Origin: Palsa-1439 sp050015495
Lineage (GTDB): Bacteria; Verrucomicrobiota; Verrucomicrobiia; Palsa-1439
DNA: 64,000 bases
NCBI GenBank assembly: GCA_050015495.1
Contig: JBEKBH010000009.1
Span: 65,572-129,571, forward strand
Direction: 5' to 3'
Part shown: piece after piece, positions 35,078 through 43,499 of the stretch
Position numbering within the stretch: position 1 is the stretch's first letter
Layout of the letters: the number at the start of each line of letters is the position of its first letter
Position numbers and translations under genes: made by a program
Notes under the pieces: generated by a model
What the model saw: only the letters and a program-made list of their open reading frames with translations
What the model was told of the DNA's origin: nothing
The model's database searches: none

Positions 35078-36010
35078 ATGGAACTCATTCTGGATTTCAT
35101 CGCCGCATATTGGAAGCCGGTCTTCGAGATCGCGTTGCTGGCGGCGTTCTTTTATTACACGTTCCTGTTGTTTCGCGGGACGCGCGGGGCTGCCGTGCTC
35201 ACGGGGTTCGTCATCGTCCTGCTCGGCATCGTGGGCGTGACGCAGATTTTTCAACTGGACGTGATCAATTGGATTCTCAGCCGGTTCCTCGCGTTCCTGG
35301 CCATCGCGGTGCTGGTCATTTTTCAACCGGAATTCCGGCGGGCGCTCGCGGAAGTCGGCAGCCGCCAGTTCTTCTGGAGTCCGAAACAGCGCGGCCAGAT
35401 GATTGATGTGCTGGTCGAGACGGCCCGGTCACTGTCCCAGAAGCGCTGCGGCGGCCTGATGGCCGTGGAACGCGAGATCGGGTTCCGCGGTGTCATCGAG
35501 ACCGGTGTACTGATCGGCGCGAAGGCGACGCCGGAATTGCTGACCACGATTTTCTTTCCCAATACGCCGTTGCACGACGGCGGCGTGGTGTTGCGCGGGG
35601 ATGAGATTGTGGCGGCGGCCTGCGTGTTTCCGTTGACGCAGCGGAGGGGGCTGAGCGCCAGCACGGGCATGCGCCATCGGGCCGCGATGGGATTGACGGA
35701 GGAGACGGATGCGGTGGTGGTGGTGGTGAGCGAGGAGACGGGAGAGATTTCGGTGGCGCATCGCGGGCACCTGGTGCAGGGATTGGACGTGGATGGGTTG
35801 AGCGCATTTTTGACGACCACGCTGACCTCGGTGTCGCGCCGCAGCACCTGGCTGGCGGACCTGACCCGGCGCATCTTCGGCAATACCATGATCCAGGAAA
35901 CGGTGGCCAAGGAGGATGGCAGCGACGGGCCGGCGGAAATGTTCGAGAGCCATGACAGCGGCCATCCCCGGGAGCACTCCGACAAACACCACGAGGAAGC
36001 GAAGTCATGA
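35078..36010 (+). CDS. cdaA: Diadenylate cyclase CdaA (c-di-AMP synthase)
   Basis: 310 residues. Three N-terminal membrane helices (residues about 10-80) and the DAC domain. Motifs: LHDGGVVLRGD, with D167-G168-G169 where the family has DGA, and MRHRAAMGLTEETDA with R199-H200-R201. GE near 120-130 is in the usual context (FRGVIETGVLIGA). Makes c-di-AMP from two ATP at the membrane. The C-terminal 45 residues are acidic and His-rich, without known function. Overlaps cdaR by four bases (ATGA); CdaR and GlmM are its usual regulators. Confidence 0.94.
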   Translation: MELILDFIAAYWKPVFEIALLAAFFYYTFLLFRGTRGAAVLTGFVIVLLGIVGVTQIFQLDVINWILSRFLAFLAIAVLVIFQPEFRRALAEVGSRQFFWSPKQRGQMIDVLVETARSLSQKRCGGLMAVEREIGFRGVIETGVLIGAKATPELLTTIFFPNTPLHDGGVVLRGDEIVAAACVFPLTQRRGLSASTGMRHRAAMGLTEETDAVVVVVSEETGEISVAHRGHLVQGLDVDGLSAFLTTTLTSVSRRSTWLADLTRRIFGNTMIQETVAKEDGSDGPAEMFESHDSGHPREHSDKHHEEAKS

Positions 36011-36699
36011 TCGGCTGGGCGACCCACGATGTGCGCCTCAAATTGGTGTCGCTGCTGCTGGCGACGTGCACCTGGTTTTTCGTGAAGGGCATCACCAGCG
36101 ACTGGCGATTGATCGAAGGCGTGCCGCTCGAGGTCAAAGCGAGGACGGGATTGACGGTGCTGCAAGCCAGCGCGGGCACCGTCAATGTGATCGTCCGCGG
36201 CACGCGGGAAGACGTGCGCCAGGTTTCGCGGCAGGATTTATCGGCGGTCGTGGACCTGACCCAGGACAATCGCGTGGGACCGATCGCGGTCAAGCTTACC
36301 CCGAAATCGATCCGTCATTCCCGGCGCGTTGAGGTGTCCGAGATCGACCCGCCCGAGGTCACGGTCAATGTGGACCAGATGATCGAGCGCGAGTTACCGG
36401 TGCAGCCGGAGTTTAGCGGCGAACTGCCTCCCGGCTTGTCGATCGAGCGCGTGGTCATTGAGCCGAAGACAATCCGGGAACGAGGGCCCAAGACGCTGTT
36501 GAACAGCATGACCAATGTGAGCACACTGCCCGTCGACGTCACGGGACGGCGGACGTCGTTCCGCGAGCGTGTCGAGTTGGCGCCACTGGCGTTTCCGGAA
36601 GGATTGACGCAGCGGCACTGGGCGGAACTGGATGTGCGGATTGGCCCGGGTCACTCGGTTGACATCCCGACCGAGCGGGGTGTAGAAAAGACGCCGTAA
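36007..36699 (+). CDS. cdaR: YbbR-domain protein CdaR
   Basis: 230 residues. One N-terminal membrane helix (LKLVSLLLATCTWFFVKG) followed by YbbR-like repeats (GVPLEVKARTGLTV...; PEVTVNVDQ...ELPVQPEF). In Firmicutes CdaR is the extracytoplasmic partner that modulates CdaA. The protein is shorter than Firmicute CdaR (usually four repeats; about two here). Start overlaps the cdaA stop. Confidence 0.9.
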   Translation: MIGWATHDVRLKLVSLLLATCTWFFVKGITSDWRLIEGVPLEVKARTGLTVLQASAGTVNVIVRGTREDVRQVSRQDLSAVVDLTQDNRVGPIAVKLTPKSIRHSRRVEVSEIDPPEVTVNVDQMIERELPVQPEFSGELPPGLSIERVVIEPKTIRERGPKTLLNSMTNVSTLPVDVTGRRTSFRERVELAPLAFPEGLTQRHWAELDVRIGPGHSVDIPTERGVEKTP

Positions 36700-36703
36700 C
36701 CTT

Positions 36704-38086
36704 ATGGGGAACGCCAAGAAGCTGTTCGGCACGGACGGGGTGCGCGGCGTCGCCAACGTCGAGCCGGTCACCTCGGAAACGGCCCTGAAACTGGGTCGCG
36801 CGGCGGCGCATGTGTTCAAATCGCGCGCGCCCGTGGCCAAGGGACATGGCCGCCACAAGATTGTGGTCGGCAAGGACACGCGGTTGAGCGGGTACATGCT
36901 GGAAAACGCCGTCTCGGCCGGCATCCTCTCGATGGGCGTGGACGTGTTGCTCATCGGTCCGCTGCCCACGCCGGGCGTCGCCTACACGACGCGCTCGCTC
37001 CGCGCGGACGCGGGCATCGTGCTGACCGCGTCGCATAATCCCTACGAAGACAACGGCATCAAGTTTTTCCGCGACGACGGGTACAAGCTTGATGACGCGA
37101 TCGAGAGACAGATCGAAGACCTCGTGTTCGGCGGCGCGATCGAGAAGATTCGGCCGACGGCGGACGCCATCGGCAAAGCGGTGCGTATCGACGACGCGCT
37201 CGGGCGGTATGTCGAGTTTGCGAAAGCGGCCTTCCCGAAGGGCATGACGCTGGAAGGTCTCCGCATCGTGGTGGATGCGGGCAACGGCGCCACCTACAAG
37301 AGCACGCCGTGTGTGTTGCAGGAGTTGGGGGCCCGGGTCACGGTCCTCAATAACCGGCCCGACGGCACCAACATCAACAAGGATTGCGGCAGCACGTACC
37401 CGGACGTGGTCTGCCGGGCGGTGCGCGAACACGGGGCCGATCTCGGCATTTCCCACGACGGCGACGGCGACCGCGTGCAGTTGTGCGATGAGACGGGCAA
37501 TCTCGTCGATGGCGACGACGTGTTGGCGATCACGGCGCTGGATTGGATCGAGCGGGGCACGCTCCGGAAAAACACGCTGGTCGCGACGATCATGAGCAAC
37601 CTCGGGCTGGATTACGCCATCCGCCAGGCGGGCGGGCAGGTCGTACGCACGCAGGTGGGCGACCGCTACGTGATCGAGCGGATGCTGCAGGACGACCTCA
37701 ACGTGGGCGGCGAACAATCGGGGCACATGATTTTCCGCGATTTCACCACGACGGGTGACGGCATCGTCAGCGCCCTACAGGTCTTGCGCATCATGATGGA
37801 CACGGGCAAACCGCTGAGCGAATTGCGCAAGGTGTGCACGAAGTTCCCGCAGGTCGTGGTGAATGTCCGCGTGAAAGAGAAACCCGCCTGGGAGACGCTG
37901 CCCGACGTGATGAAGCTCGTCCAGGACGTCGAAGCCAGGCTCAACGGACAGGGCCGCGTCCTGCTCCGCTATTCCGGCACCGAGCCCAAAGCCCGCCTCC
38001 TCATTGAAGGCGCTGACGGCAAGCAGATCAAGTTATTCGCCGACGAGATCGCCGGCATGATCAAGAAGCATATCGGCGTCTCCTGA
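36704..38086 (+). CDS. glmM: Phosphoglucosamine mutase
   Basis: 460 residues. KLFGTDGVRGVAN at the N-terminus, the active-site phosphoserine in TASHNPYEDNGIKFF near residue 108, the Mg2+ loop DGDGDR, sugar-binding GEQSGHMIF and the phosphate site RYSGTEPKAR. Converts glucosamine-6-phosphate to the 1-phosphate for UDP-GlcNAc and peptidoglycan. In Firmicutes GlmM binds and inhibits CdaA; gene order here supports the same link. Last gene of the operon; converges on the prepilin gene. Confidence 0.97.
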   Translation: MGNAKKLFGTDGVRGVANVEPVTSETALKLGRAAAHVFKSRAPVAKGHGRHKIVVGKDTRLSGYMLENAVSAGILSMGVDVLLIGPLPTPGVAYTTRSLRADAGIVLTASHNPYEDNGIKFFRDDGYKLDDAIERQIEDLVFGGAIEKIRPTADAIGKAVRIDDALGRYVEFAKAAFPKGMTLEGLRIVVDAGNGATYKSTPCVLQELGARVTVLNNRPDGTNINKDCGSTYPDVVCRAVREHGADLGISHDGDGDRVQLCDETGNLVDGDDVLAITALDWIERGTLRKNTLVATIMSNLGLDYAIRQAGGQVVRTQVGDRYVIERMLQDDLNVGGEQSGHMIFRDFTTTGDGIVSALQVLRIMMDTGKPLSELRKVCTKFPQVVVNVRVKEKPAWETLPDVMKLVQDVEARLNGQGRVLLRYSGTEPKARLLIEGADGKQIKLFADEIAGMIKKHIGVS

Positions 38087-38100
38087 CGCGCCGCCGCGGA

Positions 38101-38847
38101 CTACCAAAACAGGCTCATATCCCCGGTCGGGTTGAGTCGGCCGATTTTTTCCTGCGGGAGCCGAGTATCCAGCGTGCCGGGGGCCATGGGCATCGAGTCA
38201 ACATGGCCATCACAGAACAACACGTTGGCGCGCCCATTGTGGCGGAAGTGGGTGGTGGGAATCTGGTTGTTGTACGGGTGCACGTAGTAGAATTCTTCCA
38301 GCATGGGGTGCGCGGACGAAGCGGGGGCTTGGATCGTGTTCACATCGGCGGCATCGGCGAAGCAGACGATCTGGGCGGGGGAATTCGTCAGATCGTTCAG
38401 TGATTTGCCGAACAGAAGTTCGTTGAGACCGTAGCCATCGGTGATTTGGTTGAATTTTTGCCGCCACAACGGCGAGTAATAGTTGTAGCTGGGGCAGACT
38501 TCAATGCCGTGCACCGTCTGGAAGTAGGGCCAAAGTTTGGCCTTCGTCAGGTCGATGTGACGCGAGCCCGGCGGGCCGGCGCCGAAGGGGTCGCAGGGAG
38601 ATTCCAGGCCAAAATACCACAGCGTGTCCGCGCCACCGTTGGCCGGTTGTTCGTACAAGAAGAAGCGGCTGTAATCGTCCAAGTACATTTGGGTCGCCAA
38701 TCCGATCTGCCGCAGGTTGGACGCGCAAGCGGCGGCGCGGGCGCATTCGCGGGCCTGTTTGAGCGCGGGCAGCAGCATTCCCGCCAACAGGCTGACAATG
38801 CTGATGACCACCAGCAACTCGATCAGCGAGAAGGCGCGACGAGTCAT
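38101..38847 (-). CDS. Prepilin-like protein with N-methylation signal
   Basis: 248 residues from ATG at 38847. The type IV/II prepilin leader MTRRAFSLIELLVVISIVSLLAG is canonical, cleaved before Phe with Glu at +5. The C-terminal part carries HNGRANVLFCDGHVDSM, the H-X9-DG style block typical of the large prepilin-like families of Planctomycetes and Verrucomicrobia. Likely a pseudopilin or surface filament subunit. It lies 20 bases downstream of the secreted-protein gene and should share its transcript. The pilT gene at the left edge is a possible functional link. Confidence 0.88.
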   Translation of the reverse strand: MTRRAFSLIELLVVISIVSLLAGMLLPALKQARECARAAACASNLRQIGLATQMYLDDYSRFFLYEQPANGGADTLWYFGLESPCDPFGAGPPGSRHIDLTKAKLWPYFQTVHGIEVCPSYNYYSPLWRQKFNQITDGYGLNELLFGKSLNDLTNSPAQIVCFADAADVNTIQAPASSAHPMLEEFYYVHPYNNQIPTTHFRHNGRANVLFCDGHVDSMPMAPGTLDTRLPQEKIGRLNPTGDMSLFW

Positions 38848-38867
38848 GCCATGTGTAATTGTGGCGT

Positions 38868-39986
38868 TCAATTCAACTGCAAGCCCACCCGGTAAAAGCG
38901 CCTGGATGTGTTCGCTCCGCCGACGTCGATGTTCGTCACGACGCCGTCCGTGCCGGAAATGTTGCTGGCGATGGTGCTCCACGCACCCGAAACGAGGTCG
39001 GTCGTGCTTTGCACGAAATACAGATTGTTGGAGAGCGTGGGGAACGTCAGAACCACATTCGTGCTGAGGACGTTGATCGACACGTAGCTTGGCGGCTGAG
39101 GCGCGGGCGACCAAAACGAAAGCCGCTGGAATTGCAGGTTGGCCACAAGCGACGGATCGCTCGGGTCGGTAAAGCCGTCGTTGTAGGCCATGATGGCGAG
39201 CGTGTCGACCACGAAAGGAAAGTTCGTGTCGTAGCCATTGGCGACGAGGTCTAGCGGCGGCACCTCCGTATCGAGCAGCGTGAGAGACCCGTCGGGATTT
39301 ACCTGGTTCATGGTTATGGCGAGCGTCTTGGTTGCGCCGCTGTAGGCGAGGATGGCTTGCAGGGTGACGTTTTGCGGCAGCGCCGTAACGCCACTGGTAT
39401 GGTCACCAAGATCGGTTGCGTAGCCATAGATCGCCGCGGAATTCGCGAAGGCATCCTCGCCAGGCTCTTGCGCGCCGAAGACCGTCGGAATGAGCGACGG
39501 TCCGCCATAGAGCGACGAGACGTTGGGGAAGTACTCGAATTCGACCGTGCTAAACACGTTGTCGCTGGTGTAGTTGGTCGCGGAACCCGTGCTGTCGCCG
39601 CCTGTCGTGGAACTGTTGACGAGTCCAAAGGCGATATCCATCTGTTGATCGCCGGGGGCGCTGAGGATGTTGAAGCTGAAAACCACGGACAGCGTGAAAC
39701 TGTTCGTATCGGTGAGCGTCACGCCGAGCGGTCGCTGGAACCGGACGGTCGGCAGGGGGGAATTCAGGTAAACATCGAGTTCGCCGCTGGCGTCGCCGGT
39801 GTAGGCTGGCGGTGTGTTCGTCCACGCGAACTGGCCGTTGCTGTTGTCTCCGATGCCGAAGGACCAATTTCCAACGGGGGCGAATGGGTTACTGGAAAAA
39901 TTTTCGGTGAAGCTGACGGAAGCGATTGCGGGGCGGCCCAGCGCGAGGACCAAGCCGAGTACGGCGACGACATGGGAACGGAACAT
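38868..39986 (-). CDS. Secreted protein of unknown function with verrucomicrobial C-terminal module
   Basis: 372 residues. Signal peptide (MFRSHVVAVLGLVLALGRPAIA), then a beta-rich, Ser/Thr/Asn-rich body resembling lectin/LamG-like sandwich proteins (SVSFTENFSSNPF, LSVVFSFN...), and the C-terminal module YFVQSTTDLVSGAW...RRFYRVGLQLN. A strong Shine-Dalgarno (AGGAGA) precedes the ATG. No catalytic motif seen. It precedes the prepilin gene on the same strand, which hints at a role in surface structures. Upstream 40000-40263 shows no other gene. Confidence 0.7.
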   Translation of the reverse strand: MFRSHVVAVLGLVLALGRPAIASVSFTENFSSNPFAPVGNWSFGIGDNSNGQFAWTNTPPAYTGDASGELDVYLNSPLPTVRFQRPLGVTLTDTNSFTLSVVFSFNILSAPGDQQMDIAFGLVNSSTTGGDSTGSATNYTSDNVFSTVEFEYFPNVSSLYGGPSLIPTVFGAQEPGEDAFANSAAIYGYATDLGDHTSGVTALPQNVTLQAILAYSGATKTLAITMNQVNPDGSLTLLDTEVPPLDLVANGYDTNFPFVVDTLAIMAYNDGFTDPSDPSLVANLQFQRLSFWSPAPQPPSYVSINVLSTNVVLTFPTLSNNLYFVQSTTDLVSGAWSTIASNISGTDGVVTNIDVGGANTSRRFYRVGLQLN

Positions 39987-40263
39987 GACACGTCTCCTTT
40001 GGTTCGAAGGATTGTTGGGTTACGCGTCGGCCGTTATTCTGACTTCTGGCTTCAAATCTATTCGCCCGCCTTCTCCGTGTGGATGGCTTTAGACCCCGAA
40101 TTCCGAGGTTGGGCTTTCGTAGCCAGTTACAGCAGCGCCACTGTCGCCGAATTTCACGGCGTTCCCTGCGCCGACGTGGTACGACTCAAAGAACTGAGCG
40201 GAGCGTAGACAGAAGACGCGACAATTTCAAGAAGATTCGGAACTGAATAATCTTACTTACGTC

Positions 40264-40578
40264 TCAGGCGGTGGCTGGCACGCGTTTCGGGACAAGCTGG
40301 AAACGGACGCGCGCGCTGAAATCAGCCGGCGCTTTGACGGACGCTTTCCGCAGCAACTCCAGCAGGTTGAACTTGCTCACGCCGACACACTCGACGCCCA
40401 GCACGTCCCCCGCCGCGTCCAGGTCCACCGTCACCAGCGGCCACTGACACGGATGACGAATCGTCTTGGCCACGCGGCCTTTTTGAAAACGAATGTAGAG
40501 CGCGGACGCTTCCGCGTCCACCTCCACCATCGGCGGTTGACTCGACTTCACCGCAAAGATGTGCTTTTCATTCTTCAT
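40264..40578 (-). CDS. DUF2283-family protein
   Basis: 104 residues. The DUF2283 pattern is visible: VEVDAEASALYIRFQKGRVAKT, then VTVDLDAAGDVLGVECVGVSKF. Small beta-rich proteins of this family are often paired with DUF4258 proteins and proposed as antitoxins. Here it overlaps the upstream DUF4258 gene by 11 bases. C-terminal 30 residues are basic. Confidence 0.8.
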   Translation of the reverse strand: MKNEKHIFAVKSSQPPMVEVDAEASALYIRFQKGRVAKTIRHPCQWPLVTVDLDAAGDVLGVECVGVSKFNLLELLRKASVKAPADFSARVRFQLVPKRVPATA

Positions 40579-40840
40579 CGTAATAGCCGGTGATTAACCA
40601 GCACTGATTCTGCTTCACTTCGGCGATCACCACCAGTTTCTTCCCGCTGACGCGCCGACGGAATTCATACACGAATCCGCCGTGTTCACCTCGTCTGTGC
40701 TGAATCCTGCGCTCGTGCTGGCAGATGGTGTCTTTCATTAGCTCCACTGACAGTTGGCGCTCCTGTCGTCTTGCGCCCGCGTGTGTCGTATCGTGGAATA
40801 CCGTTGGTGTCTGCAAACTGCGCAACAATCTACCATCCAT
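40568..40840 (-). CDS. DUF4258-family protein (putative toxin)
   Basis: 90 residues from ATG at 40840. Family pattern: THAGARRQERQLSVE..., and a C-terminal strand pair LVVIAEVKQNQCWLITGYYDEE. DUF4258 proteins resemble the RelE/BrnT-type fold and are frequently encoded beside DUF2283. The four-residue HAxxR plus R is retained. A toxin role is inferred from pairing only. Overlaps the DUF2283 gene, so co-translated. Confidence 0.7.
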   Translation of the reverse strand: MDGRLLRSLQTPTVFHDTTHAGARRQERQLSVELMKDTICQHERRIQHRRGEHGGFVYEFRRRVSGKKLVVIAEVKQNQCWLITGYYDEE

Positions 40841-40988
40841 CGTCGCCGCGATCAAGCGGCTACTTGGCGGCTTTCCTCATCCTGTGCGCAGTGATGACGT
40901 GATACGCCATCCCACTCCGCGGCGCGAGGGCAGACGGCGTGAATGTGTGGCGACACCGGATTCGTCACGAGTGCGGAGTTGACCCCGG

Positions 40989-41627
40989 TTACGGCTTCTC
41001 GTGGGTAACAAGAAAAAGAACAGCGCCATAGAAAAGGATTATCCACATGCCAGAACGGCGAGTGTCAGACAATCCAAAGCGATACTGAATAACTCCGTCA
41101 CCTCGAAAATCGTAGTGCAGAAGATTTTTAAAGGTTTCCAGCTTGTTGAGGTTGTCGCGCGTTGTCGGGATAAACCGGGGGTTGAAGGTGTCGAAACAGT
41201 AGTCGTAATCCGGGTAGTAGAAGGACAATAGCCCCTTGACGACTCGTATGATGAAGCGCTCAATCCGATCAGGATCCACTGAAAACTGCGCAACATCAAT
41301 CAGCCCTTCCTGCTCGGACAAAAGCTTCGTGTCCTCTATGCTGTTGAGCAACGATTCACGAAACGCTGGACTGCGAATCATTGTGCCGGGAACGACTTTG
41401 TTTGTCAGAATCCAGTCTCCGGCTGGTGTCGCACCAAGGGATGCAGAGAACCATGCACGAACGGCCTCGTCATCCTTCGCGAAGGCATTATTGCACGAAG
41501 CGCAGCATGGCACTGTAATCAGATTCGATGGGCGTGGTTCTGGAAAGAACCCCCTCGGCGGTATGTGATCTTTGGTGCTTGGGTTCAAATCTCCACACAG
41601 GTAGCAGCCCATCTGTTTCTGACCCAT
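40989..41627 (-). CDS. HNH-endonuclease-like protein
   Basis: 212 residues. N-terminal HNH-type fold: CYLCGDLNPSTKDHIPPRGFF, then LITVPCCASCNNAFAKDDE (two Cys pairs, the DH of the first strand and the CN at the helix). The remaining 150 residues are not recognised. Similar proteins occur as lone genes in accessory regions. Start at ATG 41627; an internal ATG at 41612 is possible. Its upstream region carries a truncated zinc-ribbon gene start. Confidence 0.75.
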   Translation of the reverse strand: MGQKQMGCYLCGDLNPSTKDHIPPRGFFPEPRPSNLITVPCCASCNNAFAKDDEAVRAWFSASLGATPAGDWILTNKVVPGTMIRSPAFRESLLNSIEDTKLLSEQEGLIDVAQFSVDPDRIERFIIRVVKGLLSFYYPDYDYCFDTFNPRFIPTTRDNLNKLETFKNLLHYDFRGDGVIQYRFGLSDTRRSGMWIILFYGAVLFLVTHEKP

Positions 41628-41648
41628 GGCTTTGCTCCACTCCCTAGC

Positions 41649-41735
41649 TCAATCCGACATTTCTAATACGTCGCAGTCAAATTTGATGTCCATGATTTGC
41701 GCCCTTGATCTGGCCGTCGCCCGCGCCTGCTCACG
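41649..41735 (-). pseudogene. Truncated zinc-ribbon gene start with its leader
   Basis: On the minus strand the leader 41735-41709 matches the leader of the zinc-ribbon gene at 42559-42533 (about 22 of 26 bases; both contain GGGC(G/A)ACGGCCAGA). It is followed at 41693 by ATGGACATC and an ORF of 14 codons, MDIKFDC..., ending at 41649. The intact neighbour begins MDIEFYC. So this is a 5' fragment of a paralogue, now sitting in front of the HNH gene. Confidence 0.6.
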
Positions 41736-41792
41736 TTGTCAATGATTCAATCCCACCGGCCAAAATACAAGCACATGGTTTTGGTTTCACTA

Positions 41793-42515
41793 TCAATGTG
41801 AGAACTCACAGCCACGGTAGTCGCCGCTCCAGACCGTGCCTTCCTTTTCAAAAATATTGAAAAAAGTTGAGCCACCGAAATCGAGACACTTGTAATGTTC
41901 GCCTTCGCCTGTTTCCGCAATCCTGATCACACACGGCTGCCCAAGTCTGTGAATTAGTTCCTCCTCGCTGATTCCGATAAAGGTGTTTGCCTCTGCTTGG
42001 TTGTATCGCTGACTTGCTCTAGCGGCCTCCATCAGAGTGCTGGTGTCATACAATTCAGAGATGTACCGAGCGTAATTCGGATTACTGATGCTACGACGTT
42101 CTTCTGCGTACTTCTCAACTTGTGCTGATGGGGTGAATGAAGGAGTTTTCTCCAGATCGTGAATTATCAGAGGGGTGGAAACCGTGGTGTTCTCCGTCTC
42201 GATTTGTTTCACAGTAAGCAGGGAAATTACAATAATACCCAAACATCCGAGGCCAACGGCTATGCCGACACGCCATTTGGTTTTGTGTGTAACTGACCGA
42301 AACATCAGTGGTGGTACAGCGGTTGGAACCGGTTGCGGCGGTGGCGGTGAAGGTCCGGCAGACGGCTGCGTGACGCTTTCGCTTTTGGAGTCCGGCTGTG
42401 CCTGTGGAACCACCAATCGAGCTTGGCATTTCGGACAGTTCACAGCCTGCCCCACGCCCACCGCGTCAATCACGATATGTTGCCCACACTTGAAGCAGTA
42501 GAATTCAATGTCCAC
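41793..42515 (-). CDS. Zinc-ribbon membrane protein of unknown function
   Basis: 240 residues, GTG start at 42515 with AGGAG eight bases upstream. N-terminal Cys4 ribbon (CFKCGQHI...CPKCQARLVVP), a Pro/Ser-rich linker, one membrane helix (VGIAVGLGCLGIIVISLL, near residue 95) and a C-terminal globular part with GISEEELIHRLGQPCVIRIAE, similar to SmpA/BamE-like beta repeats (helix, then strand with 'GxP'). N-terminus paralogous to 11788-12657. A membrane-anchored sensor or scaffold is possible; no function assigned. Confidence 0.65.
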   Translation of the reverse strand: MDIEFYCFKCGQHIVIDAVGVGQAVNCPKCQARLVVPQAQPDSKSESVTQPSAGPSPPPPQPVPTAVPPLMFRSVTHKTKWRVGIAVGLGCLGIIVISLLTVKQIETENTTVSTPLIIHDLEKTPSFTPSAQVEKYAEERRSISNPNYARYISELYDTSTLMEAARASQRYNQAEANTFIGISEEELIHRLGQPCVIRIAETGEGEHYKCLDFGGSTFFNIFEKEGTVWSGDYRGCEFSH

Positions 42516-42585
42516 AAGATGCTCCTTTGCTCTGGCCGTTGCCCGTGCCCGCTTACCGCGAACGCCGTGCCAGCGCGGGTCGCGG

Positions 42586-42846
42586 TTACCTGAGGATCAC
42601 TGCCAGCGTCACAATGGACGTGACCAGCAGCGCAACAGTGAGCCAACACAGTGCCCATGTCAGCCTGATAATCCTGCGCGTGGAAATCTCGGCAAGCTGC
42701 GCCGTCAGGTCAAGAATCTCGGCGTGTTTTTGAAGAATATGCGGCGTGGTAAGTTCAGAAGCTCCCAAGGCACGAATTGCAACCTCGATCTCCTTGTGCT
42801 TTACCGCGATTATCTCACGAAGAAGTCGGGCTTCACTCATCTGCAT
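42586..42846 (-). CDS. Small membrane protein, 86 residues
   Basis: Helical, charged N-terminal half (EIIAVKHKEIEVAIRAL...ILDLTAQLAEI) and one C-terminal membrane helix (LTWALCWLTVALLVTSIVTLAVIL). ATG at 42846 or 42840. Upstream of and in the same direction as the zinc-ribbon membrane gene, 70 bases apart, so possibly co-transcribed. Not recognised. Confidence 0.55.
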   Translation of the reverse strand: MQMSEARLLREIIAVKHKEIEVAIRALGASELTTPHILQKHAEILDLTAQLAEISTRRIIRLTWALCWLTVALLVTSIVTLAVILR

Positions 42847-43330
42847 AGTGCCTCATTTCCGTCGAACTCAAATTGGAGACCTAAAGTCGCAGAATAAGAC
42901 GACCAACAGTTGGCCATTTCTAGTGGGCCGATCCACAGGAAGACGCTAGCTCGGTGCAAGTTACCGAGCAAGAACAAAGGGCGCGGATCGCTTCGCGCTC
43001 TTCGTGGTGAACAAATTATCCGTGCGGCAAACGGGGGGGGGCGCTCACTCTACCGCCGGCGGGCGAGTGGGGTTATCTGGCAACGATTATCGCGCAACGA
43101 TACTTTTTGCTGGACTTTGTGGCGGATTTGTGGGACGCTGGCGGCGGTTCTTTGACACGAGGCTTCGGAAGCAGGGCCAATGGCTGATGGTCGATGGGGG
43201 CAGGAGCAATCGGCTCTCGACGGTCAGCGTTCGGCTCGCCCCGCCAGAGGCGGGCAAGCCTCCAATGCACGTCGAACGGCGCGGTCGGGAGACCGGCGCC
43301 GAACATGGGGGGAGGGGGCGTAGGGGGGTA

Positions 43331-43405
43331 AAATTACCAAACGAACCCAATTCTATCCAAGCCGGCGTGGAAAATTGGTGGAGAGAAAGCCAAAAACGAA
43401 GCCAA
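43331..43405 (+). repeat. AAACGAACCCA dispersed repeat, copy 3
   Basis: Two boxes (CAAACGAACCCAATT and AAAACGAAGCCAATT) about 55 bases apart with GCCGGCGTGGAAAA between them, as in copies 1 and 2. Confidence 0.75.
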
Positions 43406-43439
43406 TTTATGGTTGATAACGGCGGGCATTATCGTTAGC

Positions 43440-43491
43440 GGCAAGCGAGACGCTCGCCCTACCGGCGGCCACGACGGAGCGTGGCCCTCCA
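43440..43491 (+). repeat. Two adjacent shared-tail hairpins
   Basis: GGCAAGCG-AGA-CGCTCGCC + CTACC (43440-43463) and GGCCACG-ACGGAG-CGTGGCC + CTCCA (43467-43491). The second is nearly identical to those at 12750 and, reversed, 21801. Confidence 0.65.
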
Positions 43492-43499
43492 GTCGGCCC

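Larger units (their letters stand above)
42847..43499. other. Gene-free repeat mosaic
   Basis: 650 bases without a supportable gene. Contains the third AAACGAACCCA copy (43331-43405) and two adjoining hairpins: GGCAAGCG-AGA-CGCTCGCC + CTACC (43440-43463, one mismatch) and GGCCACG-ACGGAG-CGTGGCC + CTCCA (43467-43491). Nothing else recognised. Confidence 0.55.

Noticed and set aside
42910..43438. ORFs in 42910-43438
   Set aside because: Composed of repeat sequence; no start signal or conserved motif.
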